Shown here: positions 17,389 to 25,820 of the stretch, piece after piece
How positions within the stretch are numbered: position 1 is the first letter of the stretch
Layout of the letters: each line of letters opens with the position of its first letter
Source of the DNA: Bacillus sp. RAR_GA_16
GTDB taxonomy: Bacteria > Bacillota > Bacilli > Bacillales > Guptibacillaceae
Length of the DNA: 64,000 bases
Direction: 5' to 3'
NCBI RefSeq assembly: GCF_020165985.1
Contig: NZ_JAIUKZ010000011.1
Span: forward strand, 186,001 to 250,000
Made by a program: the position numbers and the translations under genes
Notes under the pieces: model-generated
Database searches by the model: none
The model's input: only the letters and a program-made list of their open reading frames with translations
Told to the model about the DNA's origin: nothing

Positions 17389-18873
17389 TTATTGTCGGTA
17401 TGAAGTTAACTTTTCACTTAACTTCTTTGTATCGGCATAGACCGATTGATAGATTGGGAACAGCTTACGGTATTCCTCTACTTTCTCCTTATTCGGAGTA
17501 AATCGTTCCTTCTCTTTTAAGAATCTCTCACTGCAAGATTCGAGAGAAGGAAACCAACCGCATCCATACGCTGCGAGCATTGCTGCTCCAAGGGCAGGGC
17601 CCTCTTCCGTCTCATATTTAATAATAGTCGCATCAAAAATATCTGCCTGCATTTGAAGCCAGGCTCTGTTTTTTGACCCTCCACCGATTGAGACAATTTC
17701 ATCAATCCGTTTTCCACTGTCTCGAAACTTCACAATTGATTCATGCAATGAAAACGTAATGCCTTCTAATACAGCTTTTACAAAATGGGCTCGCGTATGA
17801 GACGTATCCATACCAATAAAACTTCCGCGTATTGTCGCATCCGCATGCGGCGTTCGCTCTCCCGATAAATACGGGGTGAATAGTAGCCCGTTTGCTCCAG
17901 GTGGAACGTCATCTATAGAAGAAAGTAACTCTTCAAACGAGACATCTTCAGCAAACTGTTCACGGAACCAGCTTAAGCTTTGCCCGGCAGAAAGCGTAAC
18001 CCCCATCGTATAGTAAGCATTCGGTAGACTATGATTAAAGTAGTGAACGTTCCCATCAAACTGAAGGTTCGCGCTTCCTTCGTATGACAAAACCACACCA
18101 GAAGTGCCAATACTACAAAGAGTTCGCCCGTTTTTTAATATACCCGCTCCCACTGCGCCACACGCATTATCTGCTCCTCCGGCATACATGTTCACGCCCT
18201 CGAGCCCCCGCACAAGTCCTTCCTTCATTTTACCAGTCTGCGCGGAAGATTCGACTAATGGCGGGCAAAGTGAAAGATCGATTCCTGTTTTTTCGGCCAC
18301 TTCTTTACTCCATTCTTTTTCACGTATGTTTAATAGGAGCGTGCCAGCTGCATCTGAGTAGTCCATATGTAAGTCGCCTGTTAATTTGAAGCGCACATAA
18401 TCTTTTGGCAGTAGGAAGACTTCCGCTTTCTTATAAACATCAGGTTCATTTTCCTTCACCCATAATAATTTTGAAAGAGTCATGCCTTCAAGGGACGGGT
18501 TTTTCGTAATTTCATAGAGTCGCTTTTCTCCAACTCGTTCCTCAATCGCTCGACACTGTTTTGTAGAACGCGTATCATTCCATAAAATCGCTCGGCGAAG
18601 CGGCTGCTTTTTTGCATCAAGTAAGACGAGCCCGTGCATTTGCCCTGAAAAGCTAATACCTTCCACTTTAGAAGAAGGAAGCTGAGACATCAAATCCCGA
18701 AGTGCATCAATCGTCTCATTAACCCAGTCTTCAGGATCTTGTTCACTATAGCCAAACTTCGGATTATATATGGGATAGCTTCTTGAAGATTCAGCACAAA
18801 TTTCTCCCTTTTGATCTGTTGCAATTACTTTCACTGCACTTGTTCCAAGATCAATTCCAATGACATAACTCAT
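17389..18873 (-). CDS. xylB: Xylulokinase (FGGY family)
   Basis: A 494-aa FGGY carbohydrate kinase. It shows the N-terminal phosphate loop GIDLGTSAVKVIATD, the xylulokinase-type SGQMHGLVLLD and ILWNDTRS, the central NPSLEGMTLSKLLW, and the C-terminal IVSIGGGSKNRAWLQMQAD. It phosphorylates D-xylulose for the pentose phosphate pathway. ATG at 18873 follows AAAGGAG; the TTG at 18897 lies upstream of the ribosome site. There is no xylA, xylose transporter or xylR next to it, so the physiological source of xylulose is not shown here. Another ketopentose is possible. Confidence 0.85.
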   Translation of the reverse strand: MSYVIGIDLGTSAVKVIATDQKGEICAESSRSYPIYNPKFGYSEQDPEDWVNETIDALRDLMSQLPSSKVEGISFSGQMHGLVLLDAKKQPLRRAILWNDTRSTKQCRAIEERVGEKRLYEITKNPSLEGMTLSKLLWVKENEPDVYKKAEVFLLPKDYVRFKLTGDLHMDYSDAAGTLLLNIREKEWSKEVAEKTGIDLSLCPPLVESSAQTGKMKEGLVRGLEGVNMYAGGADNACGAVGAGILKNGRTLCSIGTSGVVLSYEGSANLQFDGNVHYFNHSLPNAYYTMGVTLSAGQSLSWFREQFAEDVSFEELLSSIDDVPPGANGLLFTPYLSGERTPHADATIRGSFIGMDTSHTRAHFVKAVLEGITFSLHESIVKFRDSGKRIDEIVSIGGGSKNRAWLQMQADIFDATIIKYETEEGPALGAAMLAAYGCGWFPSLESCSERFLKEKERFTPNKEKVEEYRKLFPIYQSVYADTKKLSEKLTSYRQ

Positions 18874-18928
18874 ATGAATGAGCTCCTTTCCACTCAATTT
18901 TTTAGAAATATGTAGAGTGACGAGTCAA

Positions 18929-19228
18929 TTACCACATCGGCTCGTCACAGTCGGTAACATGATAAAAGAATGGTAAAATACCGATCGTTACAACAGCCAC
19001 TGTGAGTTCAACCAGTAAAATAATGGAGAGCGAAACGTCAAATGCTAACATGGGTAGCCAAAGGATCGCCACAATACTAGGGATAACAGCGAGGTTATTC
19101 CTTGTCTTACGAGTAGGGTACTGTTTACTTCCACAATGCGGACAGCAATCGTATTTTCTAAAATTAACGATGGCGCTAAAGGTTTCCTTCCACGTCCATT
19201 TTGTTTGACATTGCTGACAAATAGCCAT
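18929..19228 (-). CDS. TIGR04104-type zinc-ribbon membrane protein
   Basis: A 99-aa protein. CQQC at residues 4-7 and CPHC at 28-31 are separated by exactly 20 residues, which fits the cxxc_20_cxxc family (TIGR04104), and should bind one zinc ion. Two hydrophobic segments follow (residues 47-66 and 70-90). Function unknown. ATG at 19228 follows AGGGGGA. It lies 55 bp upstream of xylB on the same strand, so read-through is possible, though nothing suggests a shared role. Confidence 0.8.
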   Translation of the reverse strand: MAICQQCQTKWTWKETFSAIVNFRKYDCCPHCGSKQYPTRKTRNNLAVIPSIVAILWLPMLAFDVSLSIILLVELTVAVVTIGILPFFYHVTDCDEPMW

Positions 19229-19283
19229 CTTGAATCCCCCCTATTCTTTATACGAGTAGCGCTTACAATGGGTTTCAAATGAA

Positions 19284-19311
19284 AAAAGCTGACCAAATGG
19301 GCTCAGCTTTT
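19284..19311 (-). terminator. Intrinsic terminator of pcp
   Basis: AAAAGCTGA and its complement form a 9-bp stem with a 10-nt loop, followed on the minus strand by TTTTTTC. It lies ten bases after the pcp stop codon. Confidence 0.75.
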
Positions 19312-19320
19312 AGGATACGT

Positions 19321-19947
19321 TTATTCTTGTGCGTTTCCTTCTAAATCGGAAAGTGTATGAATCATAATCTGAATCGCATCGCGAATACTCGTAAATGGAA
19401 AGCCAGTATGTGCTGAATGATGAAGCGTCATCTCAAAAGTTGGCGGCACATGAACGAATCCTGCAGGAATCGCAAGGTCTTTTTGCTCAAGTGCATACAA
19501 GACGCTATACATAACGTTATTACAGAGGTAAGTTCCAGCCGTATTGGAAATTTCAGCAGGGATGCCATTTTGCATGAGCGCATCCGTCATCTTTTTAATA
19601 GGAAGTGTGGAAAAATAAGCGGCTGGTCCTCCCTCAACAATTGGCTGATCCTCAGGGGCATGCCCGACGTTATCTTCTACACTATCATTCACGTTAATCG
19701 CTATTCGCTCTGGCGTAATTTTTGTACGGTTAGCCGCGAGTCCAAGCATGATCACTGCAACCGGCTCACACTGTTCAACATACTCAATCAGCATTTCTGC
19801 CGCTCGTTCGTAATCAACAGGCAAGACCCGCGAAATAATTTCAAATCCACCAATCGTTTCTTCATCCAGTTCCATGACAATCTGCTCAGTTGGATTATGA
19901 CGATGCTCAAGAAAAGGTTCAAATCCAGTTAACAATAAAGGCTTCAC
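19321..19947 (-). CDS. pcp: Pyroglutamyl-peptidase I
   Basis: A 208-aa cysteine peptidase of family C15 that removes N-terminal pyroglutamate from peptides in the cytosol. The opening LLLTGFEPF is the family signature. The catalytic Glu is in KITPERIAINVND, the Cys in GTYLCNNVMY and the His in AGFVHVPP. The GTG at 19947 follows GGGGAG and gives a normal N-terminus; the frame extends to 19992 without a ribosome site. Monocistronic. Confidence 0.92.
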   Translation of the reverse strand: MKPLLLTGFEPFLEHRHNPTEQIVMELDEETIGGFEIISRVLPVDYERAAEMLIEYVEQCEPVAVIMLGLAANRTKITPERIAINVNDSVEDNVGHAPEDQPIVEGGPAAYFSTLPIKKMTDALMQNGIPAEISNTAGTYLCNNVMYSVLYALEQKDLAIPAGFVHVPPTFEMTLHHSAHTGFPFTSIRDAIQIMIHTLSDLEGNAQE

Positions 19948-20182
19948 TCCACTCTCCCCTTTCGCTTTAAACGAGTCATGGTTAAGATACAAATCTTCTA
20001 CATTACCTTTCTATAACCTTATTTCATGAGGTTTAACCTAGAATTTTTAGTAAATATCTACCACATTCATAAAAAGGAAGCTTCTATAGAAAAGTTCTTC
20101 ACCTTCTAAATGAAGGGTTTTCTTTATTAAATCACGAAACTCAGTCGTATAAAGCTTATTTTAAAAAAGGAGGCAACACCAT

Positions 20183-21385
20183 ATGTCTTTTTCAAAACTT
20201 GTTTTCACACCACTCAGCTACACCGGCTGGGGTTCACTTGAACAGCTTTTACCTGAAGTGGAGAAGCATTCGCCTGAGCGTATTCTTGTAGTGACGGATC
20301 CCGTTTTAAATGAGATTGGTCTCGTCGATCGCGTTCGACTACCGTTAGAAGATGCGGGGTACTCTGTAGATATTTATACCGATACTGAGCCAGAGCCACC
20401 GCTCGCCATCGGTGAAAAACTCGTCAATTATACGAGAGAAAATAAATATAGCCTCGTGATCGGGCTTGGTGGAGGAAGTGCCTTAGATCTCGCCAAATTA
20501 ACGGCCGTCTTATCTGCCCATGAAGGTCCTGTTAGTGATTATCTCAATTTATCAGGAAGCCGAGCGATTACAGGAAAAGGTCTTCCAAAAATACTAATTC
20601 CCACAACGGCAGGGACTGGTTCTGAAGTAACAAACATTGCGGTGCTCTCGCTTGAAAGCTCAAAAGATGTCGTTACCCACGACTACCTTCTCGCAGATGC
20701 CGCAATTGTTGATCCAGAACTCACCCTTTCCGTTCCGGCAAAGGTTACCGCGGCAACAGGTGTTGATGCCCTTACCCATGCGATTGAAGCATACGTTTCG
20801 GTCAACGCGAGTCCTACGACGGATGGACTTGCCTTACAAGCCATCCGATTAATTAGCCGCTCCATCAGACGCGCCGTTTCGAATGGGGAGGATCGAAAAG
20901 CTCGAATCGATATGAGTAACGGAAGCTATATCGCCGGCCTGGCTTTTTTTAATGCTGGTGTTGCGGGCGTTCATGCTCTCGCTTATCCTCTTGGTGGTCA
21001 GTTTCATATTGCTCACGGTGATTCCAATGCCGTTCTTCTTCCCTACGTAATGGGATATATTCGTAAAAGCTGTCCAAAACGAATGGGGGATATCTTAAAT
21101 GCTCTTGGTGGAAACTCACAATTCCTTTCTGAAGAAGAAGCATCGTATGAGTGTGTACGTCAGTTAGAAAGGCTTGTTCAAGACGTGGGCATCCCTGGGA
21201 CGCTTGGTGGATTCAATATTCCGATTTCTGCTCTTGAATCCCTGACGGAAGATGGATTGAAGCAGAAAAGATTGCTTGCTAGAAGTCCTCTCCCTCTTTA
21301 CGAAGCCGATATTCGCGCTATTTATCAATCTGCCTTTAATGGCGAAGTGGTAGAAGCATCACTTGCGAATGTTCCGCACCCTTAA
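20183..21385 (+). CDS. Iron-containing alcohol dehydrogenase
   Basis: A 400-aa group III dehydrogenase. The nucleotide-binding GGGSALDLAK lies near residue 95, then PTTAGTGSEVTN, and the metal-binding segments DALTHAIEAY and HALAYPLGGQFHIAHGDSNAVLLP. The closest broad types act on butanol, lactaldehyde or 1,3-propanediol; the substrate is not certain. ATG at 20183 follows AAAGGAGG. It lies next to the sulfoquinovose block but on the opposite strand behind its own terminator, so a role as a sulfolactaldehyde reductase is possible but unproven. Confidence 0.9.
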   Translation: MSFSKLVFTPLSYTGWGSLEQLLPEVEKHSPERILVVTDPVLNEIGLVDRVRLPLEDAGYSVDIYTDTEPEPPLAIGEKLVNYTRENKYSLVIGLGGGSALDLAKLTAVLSAHEGPVSDYLNLSGSRAITGKGLPKILIPTTAGTGSEVTNIAVLSLESSKDVVTHDYLLADAAIVDPELTLSVPAKVTAATGVDALTHAIEAYVSVNASPTTDGLALQAIRLISRSIRRAVSNGEDRKARIDMSNGSYIAGLAFFNAGVAGVHALAYPLGGQFHIAHGDSNAVLLPYVMGYIRKSCPKRMGDILNALGGNSQFLSEEEASYECVRQLERLVQDVGIPGTLGGFNIPISALESLTEDGLKQKRLLARSPLPLYEADIRAIYQSAFNGEVVEASLANVPHP

Positions 21386-21387
21386 AA

Positions 21388-21430
21388 TCAATCATAAAAG
21401 TCCGCTACTGAAGCGGGCTTTTATGATTGA
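21388..21430 (+). terminator. Strong terminator hairpin after the iron alcohol dehydrogenase
   Basis: A 19-bp inverted repeat with one mismatch (arms begin TCAATCATAAAAG) around a 5-nt loop starts three bases after the stop codon. The descending arm contains CTTTTATG rather than a pure T run. Confidence 0.7.
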
Positions 21431-21650
21431 TCCCTCTATTGTTAGGGAACACCACTTAAAACGGAAACAGGTGGTGTCATCCTTGGGTTATTTCTTATTA
21501 CTTATTCTTTCTCTTGCGATCATGATTTTTCTTATAAGAGTTCCACTCACCGATCGCTTTCCTCCAGCCATCCGCAAAATGGGCGTAATCTTTCTTGCAT
21601 TAATCTCGCTAGTCTTTCTTGCCTTATTAATCGCTTCCTTTATAGGATAA
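21423..21650 (+). CDS. Possible small two-helix membrane protein
   Basis: An open frame of at most 75 aa with a basic head (REHHLKRKQ) and two hydrophobic segments (YFLLLILSLAIMIFLI and GVIFLALISLVFLALLIASF), organised like a real membrane protein. The ATG at 21423 is inside the terminator hairpin and has no ribosome site. A TTG at 21483, just after CAGGTGGTG, would give about 55 aa and is an alternative. No family recognised. The terminator-like repeat copy 3 directly follows its stop. Confidence 0.4.
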   Translation: MIDPSIVREHHLKRKQVVSSLGYFLLLILSLAIMIFLIRVPLTDRFPPAIRKMGVIFLALISLVFLALLIASFIG

Positions 21651-21657
21651 TCGAATA

Positions 21658-21735
21658 GGCGAAAGTGTCCGCCTGGGGTGGACACTTTCGCCTTTTTGTT
21701 TGTGAGAGGGGTCAGGCTCGAGCCTGACCCCTCTC
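21658..21735 (+). repeat. Composite palindromic repeat, copy 3
   Basis: The hairpin GGCGAAAGTGTCC-N9-complement (21658-21692, perfect 13-bp stem) is followed by TTTTTG, so it also looks like a plus-strand terminator. A perfect 32-bp palindrome with arms containing GGGGTCAGG follows at 21704-21735. GGAC to GGGGTC is 28 bp. It fills the gap between two convergent genes. Confidence 0.9.
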
Positions 21736-21744
21736 AACCGCTCT

Positions 21745-22653
21745 TCAAACAAACGTCGTCGCTAAATAAATCACCACAGGCATCGTAGCTAAGCTCGACA
21801 CGGTAGAAACAAGCGTGGCGCTTGAAACATTTTGGGGCTCCGTATGAAACTGAATGGCATACATCGTCGTATTCGCGGCCGTTGGAGTTGCCGCCATAAT
21901 AATCATAATTTGCTTCGTTAATGGATCAACCGGCATGAGCAAAACAATTCCCGCGGCAATGAGTGGTGCAACCATTAATTTAAGTGAAAGCGCCGTTGAG
22001 AGCTTTTGCCAATCAATCGCTCGCAACTGTATATTGGCAAGCTGCATGCCGAGCGTCACCATAATAACAGGAATCGCTGCGTCCGCTATCAAATCCACGC
22101 CATCTCGAATTGTTCCGAGTGGAATGTGCAACCATTGAAACAAAAGACCAACAATGGCGCCGTAAACCATCGGCATTTTTCGAACCGCCTTAAGGGCAGC
22201 TTTAACCCCGTCATGATCTGGACTACCTTTTGCCGCATAGTAGACGCCAAGCGTACTCATTAACAACTGCTGGAGCACCATTAACACAATTGCCGTTTCC
22301 ATTCCTACTGTGCCAAACAAAAACAGCACGAGCGGTGTGCCGTAATTTCCATTATTCATAAAGGCGCTCGATAATACCAAACCGCACCGTTCAGATTCAG
22401 TAAAGCCGTATAGTTTCGATAAGATGCTGACAAGTCCAATAAGCGCAAAGCACAAACCAAGCATATAGATCGATAAATACCCGTAGGACGAATCAATTTC
22501 TTGTTCATAAAACGTCCGAAAAACGAGAAGTGGTACGAGCACATATAACGCGAGATTCGAAAGCACTCTCGTCTCCAACTTTAAAAAGCGTTGCGCAACA
22601 TATCCGACGCCAAATACGAAAAAGATCGGTAGCAGTATGGTGATAATCGACAT
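21745..22653 (-). CDS. AEC family (auxin efflux carrier-like) transporter
   Basis: A 302-aa transporter with about ten hydrophobic helices in two halves, including SSAFMNNGNYGTPLVLFLFG and the TPTAANTTMYA segment typical of the AEC family. Known members export or import organic acids such as malonate or malate. It starts 84 bp downstream of the aldehyde dehydrogenase stop, past a terminator, so it may be partly cotranscribed with the sulfoquinovose operon. Export of sulfolactate is a reasonable guess from position alone. ATG at 22653 is seven bases after AAGGAG; the ATG at 22659 is too close. Confidence 0.85.
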   Translation of the reverse strand: MSIITILLPIFFVFGVGYVAQRFLKLETRVLSNLALYVLVPLLVFRTFYEQEIDSSYGYLSIYMLGLCFALIGLVSILSKLYGFTESERCGLVLSSAFMNNGNYGTPLVLFLFGTVGMETAIVLMVLQQLLMSTLGVYYAAKGSPDHDGVKAALKAVRKMPMVYGAIVGLLFQWLHIPLGTIRDGVDLIADAAIPVIMVTLGMQLANIQLRAIDWQKLSTALSLKLMVAPLIAAGIVLLMPVDPLTKQIMIIMAATPTAANTTMYAIQFHTEPQNVSSATLVSTVSSLATMPVVIYLATTFV

Positions 22654-22702
22654 CTTCATTCTCCTTCAGCTTTGAAAAGCGATAGCGTCCTTTTACAGGT
22701 TG

Positions 22703-22732
22703 AAAAGGGGCCCGGTTCATCGGCCCCCTTTC
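22703..22732 (-). terminator. Terminator at the end of the candidate sulfoquinovose operon
   Basis: A GC-rich inverted repeat (GAAAGGGGGCC and complement, slightly imperfect) is followed on the minus strand by TTTTC. It starts a few bases after the aldehyde dehydrogenase stop. Confidence 0.7.
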
Positions 22733-22737
22733 TTCTC

Positions 22738-24171
22738 TTATCCGTTAAAAACGATAATTTTTTCTTCCGTCATTTCTTCAATCGCATAGCGTGGCCCTTC
22801 TTTACCCGTTCCACTTTTCTTTACACCACCATATGGCATATGATCCACGCGGTAGCCTGACGTGTCATTAATAATGAGTCCACCTACATGCACCTCATTA
22901 ATCGCCTTTAAGGTAAAAGCGAGATCGTTCGTAAAGAGCCCAGCTTGCAGACCATACTCAGAATCATTCACTCTCGCAATCACGTCATCTGTGGAACGAT
23001 ACGTGCTAACCGCTACAACCGGACCAAAGACTTCTTGACGACACACCTTCATATCATCATTGACATTCGTGAGAATCGTAGGTTGATAGAAAACACCTTC
23101 TCGTTTTCCACCCGTTTCAACGACAGCTCCTTGCTCAACTGCTTCGTTCACCCAGCTCTCAACCCGAATCGCTTCCCGTTCAGCAATCATCGGACCGATA
23201 TCAGTTGCCGCCTCCATTGGATCGCCTAAAACAAGCGCTTCTGTCACTTCCTTCATTTTCGCAAGAAACGGCTCATAAATATCTTCGTGTACATAAACGC
23301 GTTGGACTGAAATACAAACTTGCCCTGCGTTATTAAAGCTCTTTTGAGCGGATTGTGTTGCCGCTGTTTCAACGTCTGCGTCATGATGCACAATCGTTGC
23401 TGAATTGTTTCCTAGCTCTAACGCTACTTTTCGCAATCCCGCTTTTTCGCGAATATGCTGCCCTACGCGTGGGCTACCTGTAAAAGTAAACATGTTCACA
23501 TCTTGATTCGAAAGAAGCCACTCGCCTACCGTTGCTCCCTCTCCTGTAATCAAGTTTAGGCGTCCTGCTGGAAGGCCAACTTCCTCAAAGATTTCTGTTA
23601 AAAGAATGGCACAAATCGGCGTTACTTCAGCTGGTTTTAACACAACGCTATTGCCTGCTGCAAGCGCAGGGCCAATTTTGTGGCACACAAGATTCAGTGG
23701 CACGTTAAATGGCGTGATCGCTGCGACAACACCGATTGGGAAGCGTCTTGTATACGCCTGACGCTGTTCTGACCCAGGGGCTGCTTCAACCGGAATGCCT
23801 TCACCATGAATTCGCTTTGCTTCTTCTGCCGACACTTCTAATGTTAAAGCGGCTCTCCCTACTTCCCCTTTACACTCCGCTAAAGGCTTTCCAACTTCCC
23901 TTGCAAGCACTTCTCCAAGCTCATCCTGACGAGCACGAAGTGTTGCGGCAGCTTTCATCAAAACCGTGTATCGATCGTAAGGCGAAAAAGGGGTTTTCAA
24001 GGCTGTCTTAGCAGCTTGCACCGCATCAGTTACGTCCTGTTCATCTGCTGTAGCCGTTTTCGCTGCTACTTCTTGTGTATATTTATTTAACACGTCATCC
24101 GTCGCTGTTTTTTCACGCCATTCCCCATTGATGAATAGCCCATAAGTTCTTACTGAAGTTTGTGTAGCCAC
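22738..24171 (-). CDS. Aldehyde dehydrogenase, candidate sulfolactaldehyde dehydrogenase
   Basis: A 477-aa NAD(P)-dependent aldehyde dehydrogenase. Asn156 (TPFN), the general base Glu252 (LELGNN), and nucleophile Cys286 (NAGQVCIS) are in place. It belongs to the broad lactaldehyde/glyceraldehyde-phosphate/succinate-semialdehyde group. As the last gene of the operon, downstream of an aldolase, it would oxidise the C3 aldehyde released from the sugar. If the substrate is sulfofructose phosphate, that aldehyde is 3-sulfolactaldehyde and the product sulfolactate. GTG at 24171 follows AAGGGGG at a long spacing of 11; the ATGs between are out of frame. Confidence 0.85.
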   Translation of the reverse strand: MATQTSVRTYGLFINGEWREKTATDDVLNKYTQEVAAKTATADEQDVTDAVQAAKTALKTPFSPYDRYTVLMKAAATLRARQDELGEVLAREVGKPLAECKGEVGRAALTLEVSAEEAKRIHGEGIPVEAAPGSEQRQAYTRRFPIGVVAAITPFNVPLNLVCHKIGPALAAGNSVVLKPAEVTPICAILLTEIFEEVGLPAGRLNLITGEGATVGEWLLSNQDVNMFTFTGSPRVGQHIREKAGLRKVALELGNNSATIVHHDADVETAATQSAQKSFNNAGQVCISVQRVYVHEDIYEPFLAKMKEVTEALVLGDPMEAATDIGPMIAEREAIRVESWVNEAVEQGAVVETGGKREGVFYQPTILTNVNDDMKVCRQEVFGPVVAVSTYRSTDDVIARVNDSEYGLQAGLFTNDLAFTLKAINEVHVGGLIINDTSGYRVDHMPYGGVKKSGTGKEGPRYAIEEMTEEKIIVFNG

Positions 24172-24191
24172 GTTAACATCATCCCCCTTTT

Positions 24192-25082
24192 TTATAACGT
24201 TATGACCTTTTTACCTAACAAAAGTTCTTCTGCTTTCCCTTGACTACCAAATACGCGAATCTTTTCTTGTACTTTTTCTTTCATGCGTAAGCGACCGAGA
24301 CCAAGTGAACTAGCGAGCACAATATCATCCAGATTTTCTGAAAATGCTTCTTGAACGCCTCTCGTAAATGCCTGACGAAGCTCTGTGTCCACATTGATTT
24401 TTGCAATACCAAGTGAAATCGCTCTTTGCACTTGCTCATCAGGCACGTCGGATCCGCCGTGTAGGACCACAGGACGCTTGACAGCATCAACAATTTCTTT
24501 TAATCGCTCAAAACGAAGGTTAGGCGTTTCTTTATAGATTCCGTGAGCTGTTCCAATTGATACGGCAAGATAATCAACATCCGTCGCTTCAACAAAGGCT
24601 ACCGCTTCTTCTGTTGTTGTAATCAGTGCATCTTTCTCATCAACTGTAATGTCATCTTCCGTGCCGCCGATTTTACCGATTTCACCTTCAGAACCAATGC
24701 CAAGTGCTCTAGCAATGTCGACCACTTTTTTCGTTGTAGCCGTATTTTCTTCAAAAGATAAACCGGATCCATCAAACATCACGGATTGGAAGCCCATTTG
24801 CACAGCTTGCATCGTTTGCTCGAACTGACGGCTGTGATCAAGGTGAATCGCGACAGGAACATTAGGTTCTTTTTCATACGTATCGATCAACCCTTTTAAT
24901 GCTTCCATGCCCAGTGTTTGAATTACTTTCTGCCCCACTTGTATCATAATAGGTGCCTTTTCCTCTGCAGCAGCTTCAAAAATCGCTAGTACCGTTTCTG
25001 CGTTATGTGCGCTAAATGCCCCTACCCCATATCCATTTTGAAAAGCATGATCCAGCATTGTTTTTCCGTTAATAAATGGCAT
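24192..25082 (-). CDS. Class II (zinc) ketose-bisphosphate aldolase, candidate sulfofructose-phosphate aldolase
   Basis: A 296-aa aldolase of the Fba/GatY/KbaY/IolJ group. Zinc and catalytic residues are seen in VAIHLDHSRQ (His, Asp, His), GEIGKIGG, GTAHGIYK and VLHGGSD, with the phosphate-binding NVDTELRQA near residue 230. It cleaves a ketose 1-phosphate to dihydroxyacetone phosphate and an aldehyde. The identity of the C6 group cannot be read from the sequence; the operon points to 6-sulfofructose 1-phosphate. ATG at 25082 is eight bases after GGGAG. It starts 15 bp after the GntR gene. Confidence 0.85.
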   Translation of the reverse strand: MPFINGKTMLDHAFQNGYGVGAFSAHNAETVLAIFEAAAEEKAPIMIQVGQKVIQTLGMEALKGLIDTYEKEPNVPVAIHLDHSRQFEQTMQAVQMGFQSVMFDGSGLSFEENTATTKKVVDIARALGIGSEGEIGKIGGTEDDITVDEKDALITTTEEAVAFVEATDVDYLAVSIGTAHGIYKETPNLRFERLKEIVDAVKRPVVLHGGSDVPDEQVQRAISLGIAKINVDTELRQAFTRGVQEAFSENLDDIVLASSLGLGRLRMKEKVQEKIRVFGSQGKAEELLLGKKVITL

Positions 25083-25097
25083 CACCATTTCTCCCTT

Positions 25098-25820
25098 CTA
25101 TCGCTTCAATTCAATATTGTAATGGTACTGATCACTTCGATATTTCGTTTTGGTGTATTCGATTGGATGGTCATTCAATCCAAAGCTGAGACGCGTCATT
25201 TCAAGTAACGCCTCACCAGGACGAATGGCTAAAGAATCGGCTTCGTCAATCGTAGCGTTAATCGCCGCAATTCGCTCCTGTGCTTTGTTTAAATATACCT
25301 GGTAGTCCTCTAGAATTTCGTAGTATTTCGCTTCATTTAAATCATGTTGGATCAAAAGCTTTCCAATCGACTCTGGCCAGCACGTTCGTTCAAGCGCTAC
25401 AGGCGTTTCATCAGCAAAGCGAATGCGTTCCACAAGAAGAACCGGAGCTCCTTCAGCCACTTGAAGCATTTCACTTTCATGAAAAAGGTTATTTTTAAAC
25501 TCAGCTCGTATCAGTTTTGATGAAGGAACTTGCCCTTTTTCCATAACCTCTTCCGCAAAACCTTTCAACTGCCCAAGATTACCAACCAATTGATGCGGCT
25601 TTACAATCGTTCCATGGCCCTGTTTCTTTTCAAGCAGTCCGTTTTGAACGAGAATCGCGATCGCCTGCCGAATGGTTGTGCGACTAACACCAAATTCCTT
25701 AATGAGCGCTTGCTCGGTTGGAATAATCGTGTTAGGCTTCCAGATCCCATCTTGGATGCGTTCAATCAACACATCTTTTATTTGAAGATAAAGCGCCTCT
25801 CCGTTCTGATTACTCAACAT
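25098..25820 (-). CDS. GntR family transcriptional regulator with UTRA domain
   Basis: A 240-aa regulator of the HutC subfamily. Residues 8-75 form the winged helix (YLQIKDVLIERIQDG, then IPTEQALIKEFGVSRTTIRQAI and LEKKQGHGTIV). The remainder is the UTRA ligand domain (EGAPVLLVERIRFADETPVALERTCWP), which binds phosphosugar-like effectors in related proteins. It lies inside the operon, so autoregulation is likely; the inverted repeat at 32980-32999 is the best candidate operator. ATG at 25820 follows AAGGA and overlaps the kinase gene's 3' end by 11 bp; a longer start at 25871 would overlap more. Confidence 0.9.
   Translation of the reverse strand: MLSNQNGEALYLQIKDVLIERIQDGIWKPNTIIPTEQALIKEFGVSRTTIRQAIAILVQNGLLEKKQGHGTIVKPHQLVGNLGQLKGFAEEVMEKGQVPSSKLIRAEFKNNLFHESEMLQVAEGAPVLLVERIRFADETPVALERTCWPESIGKLLIQHDLNEAKYYEILEDYQVYLNKAQERIAAINATIDEADSLAIRPGEALLEMTRLSFGLNDHPIEYTKTKYRSDQYHYNIELKR

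Noticed and set aside
17389-18873. Part of a xylose utilisation operon
   Set aside because: No xylA, xylR or pentose transporter is adjacent; the neighbours are a zinc-ribbon gene and a c-di-GMP gene.
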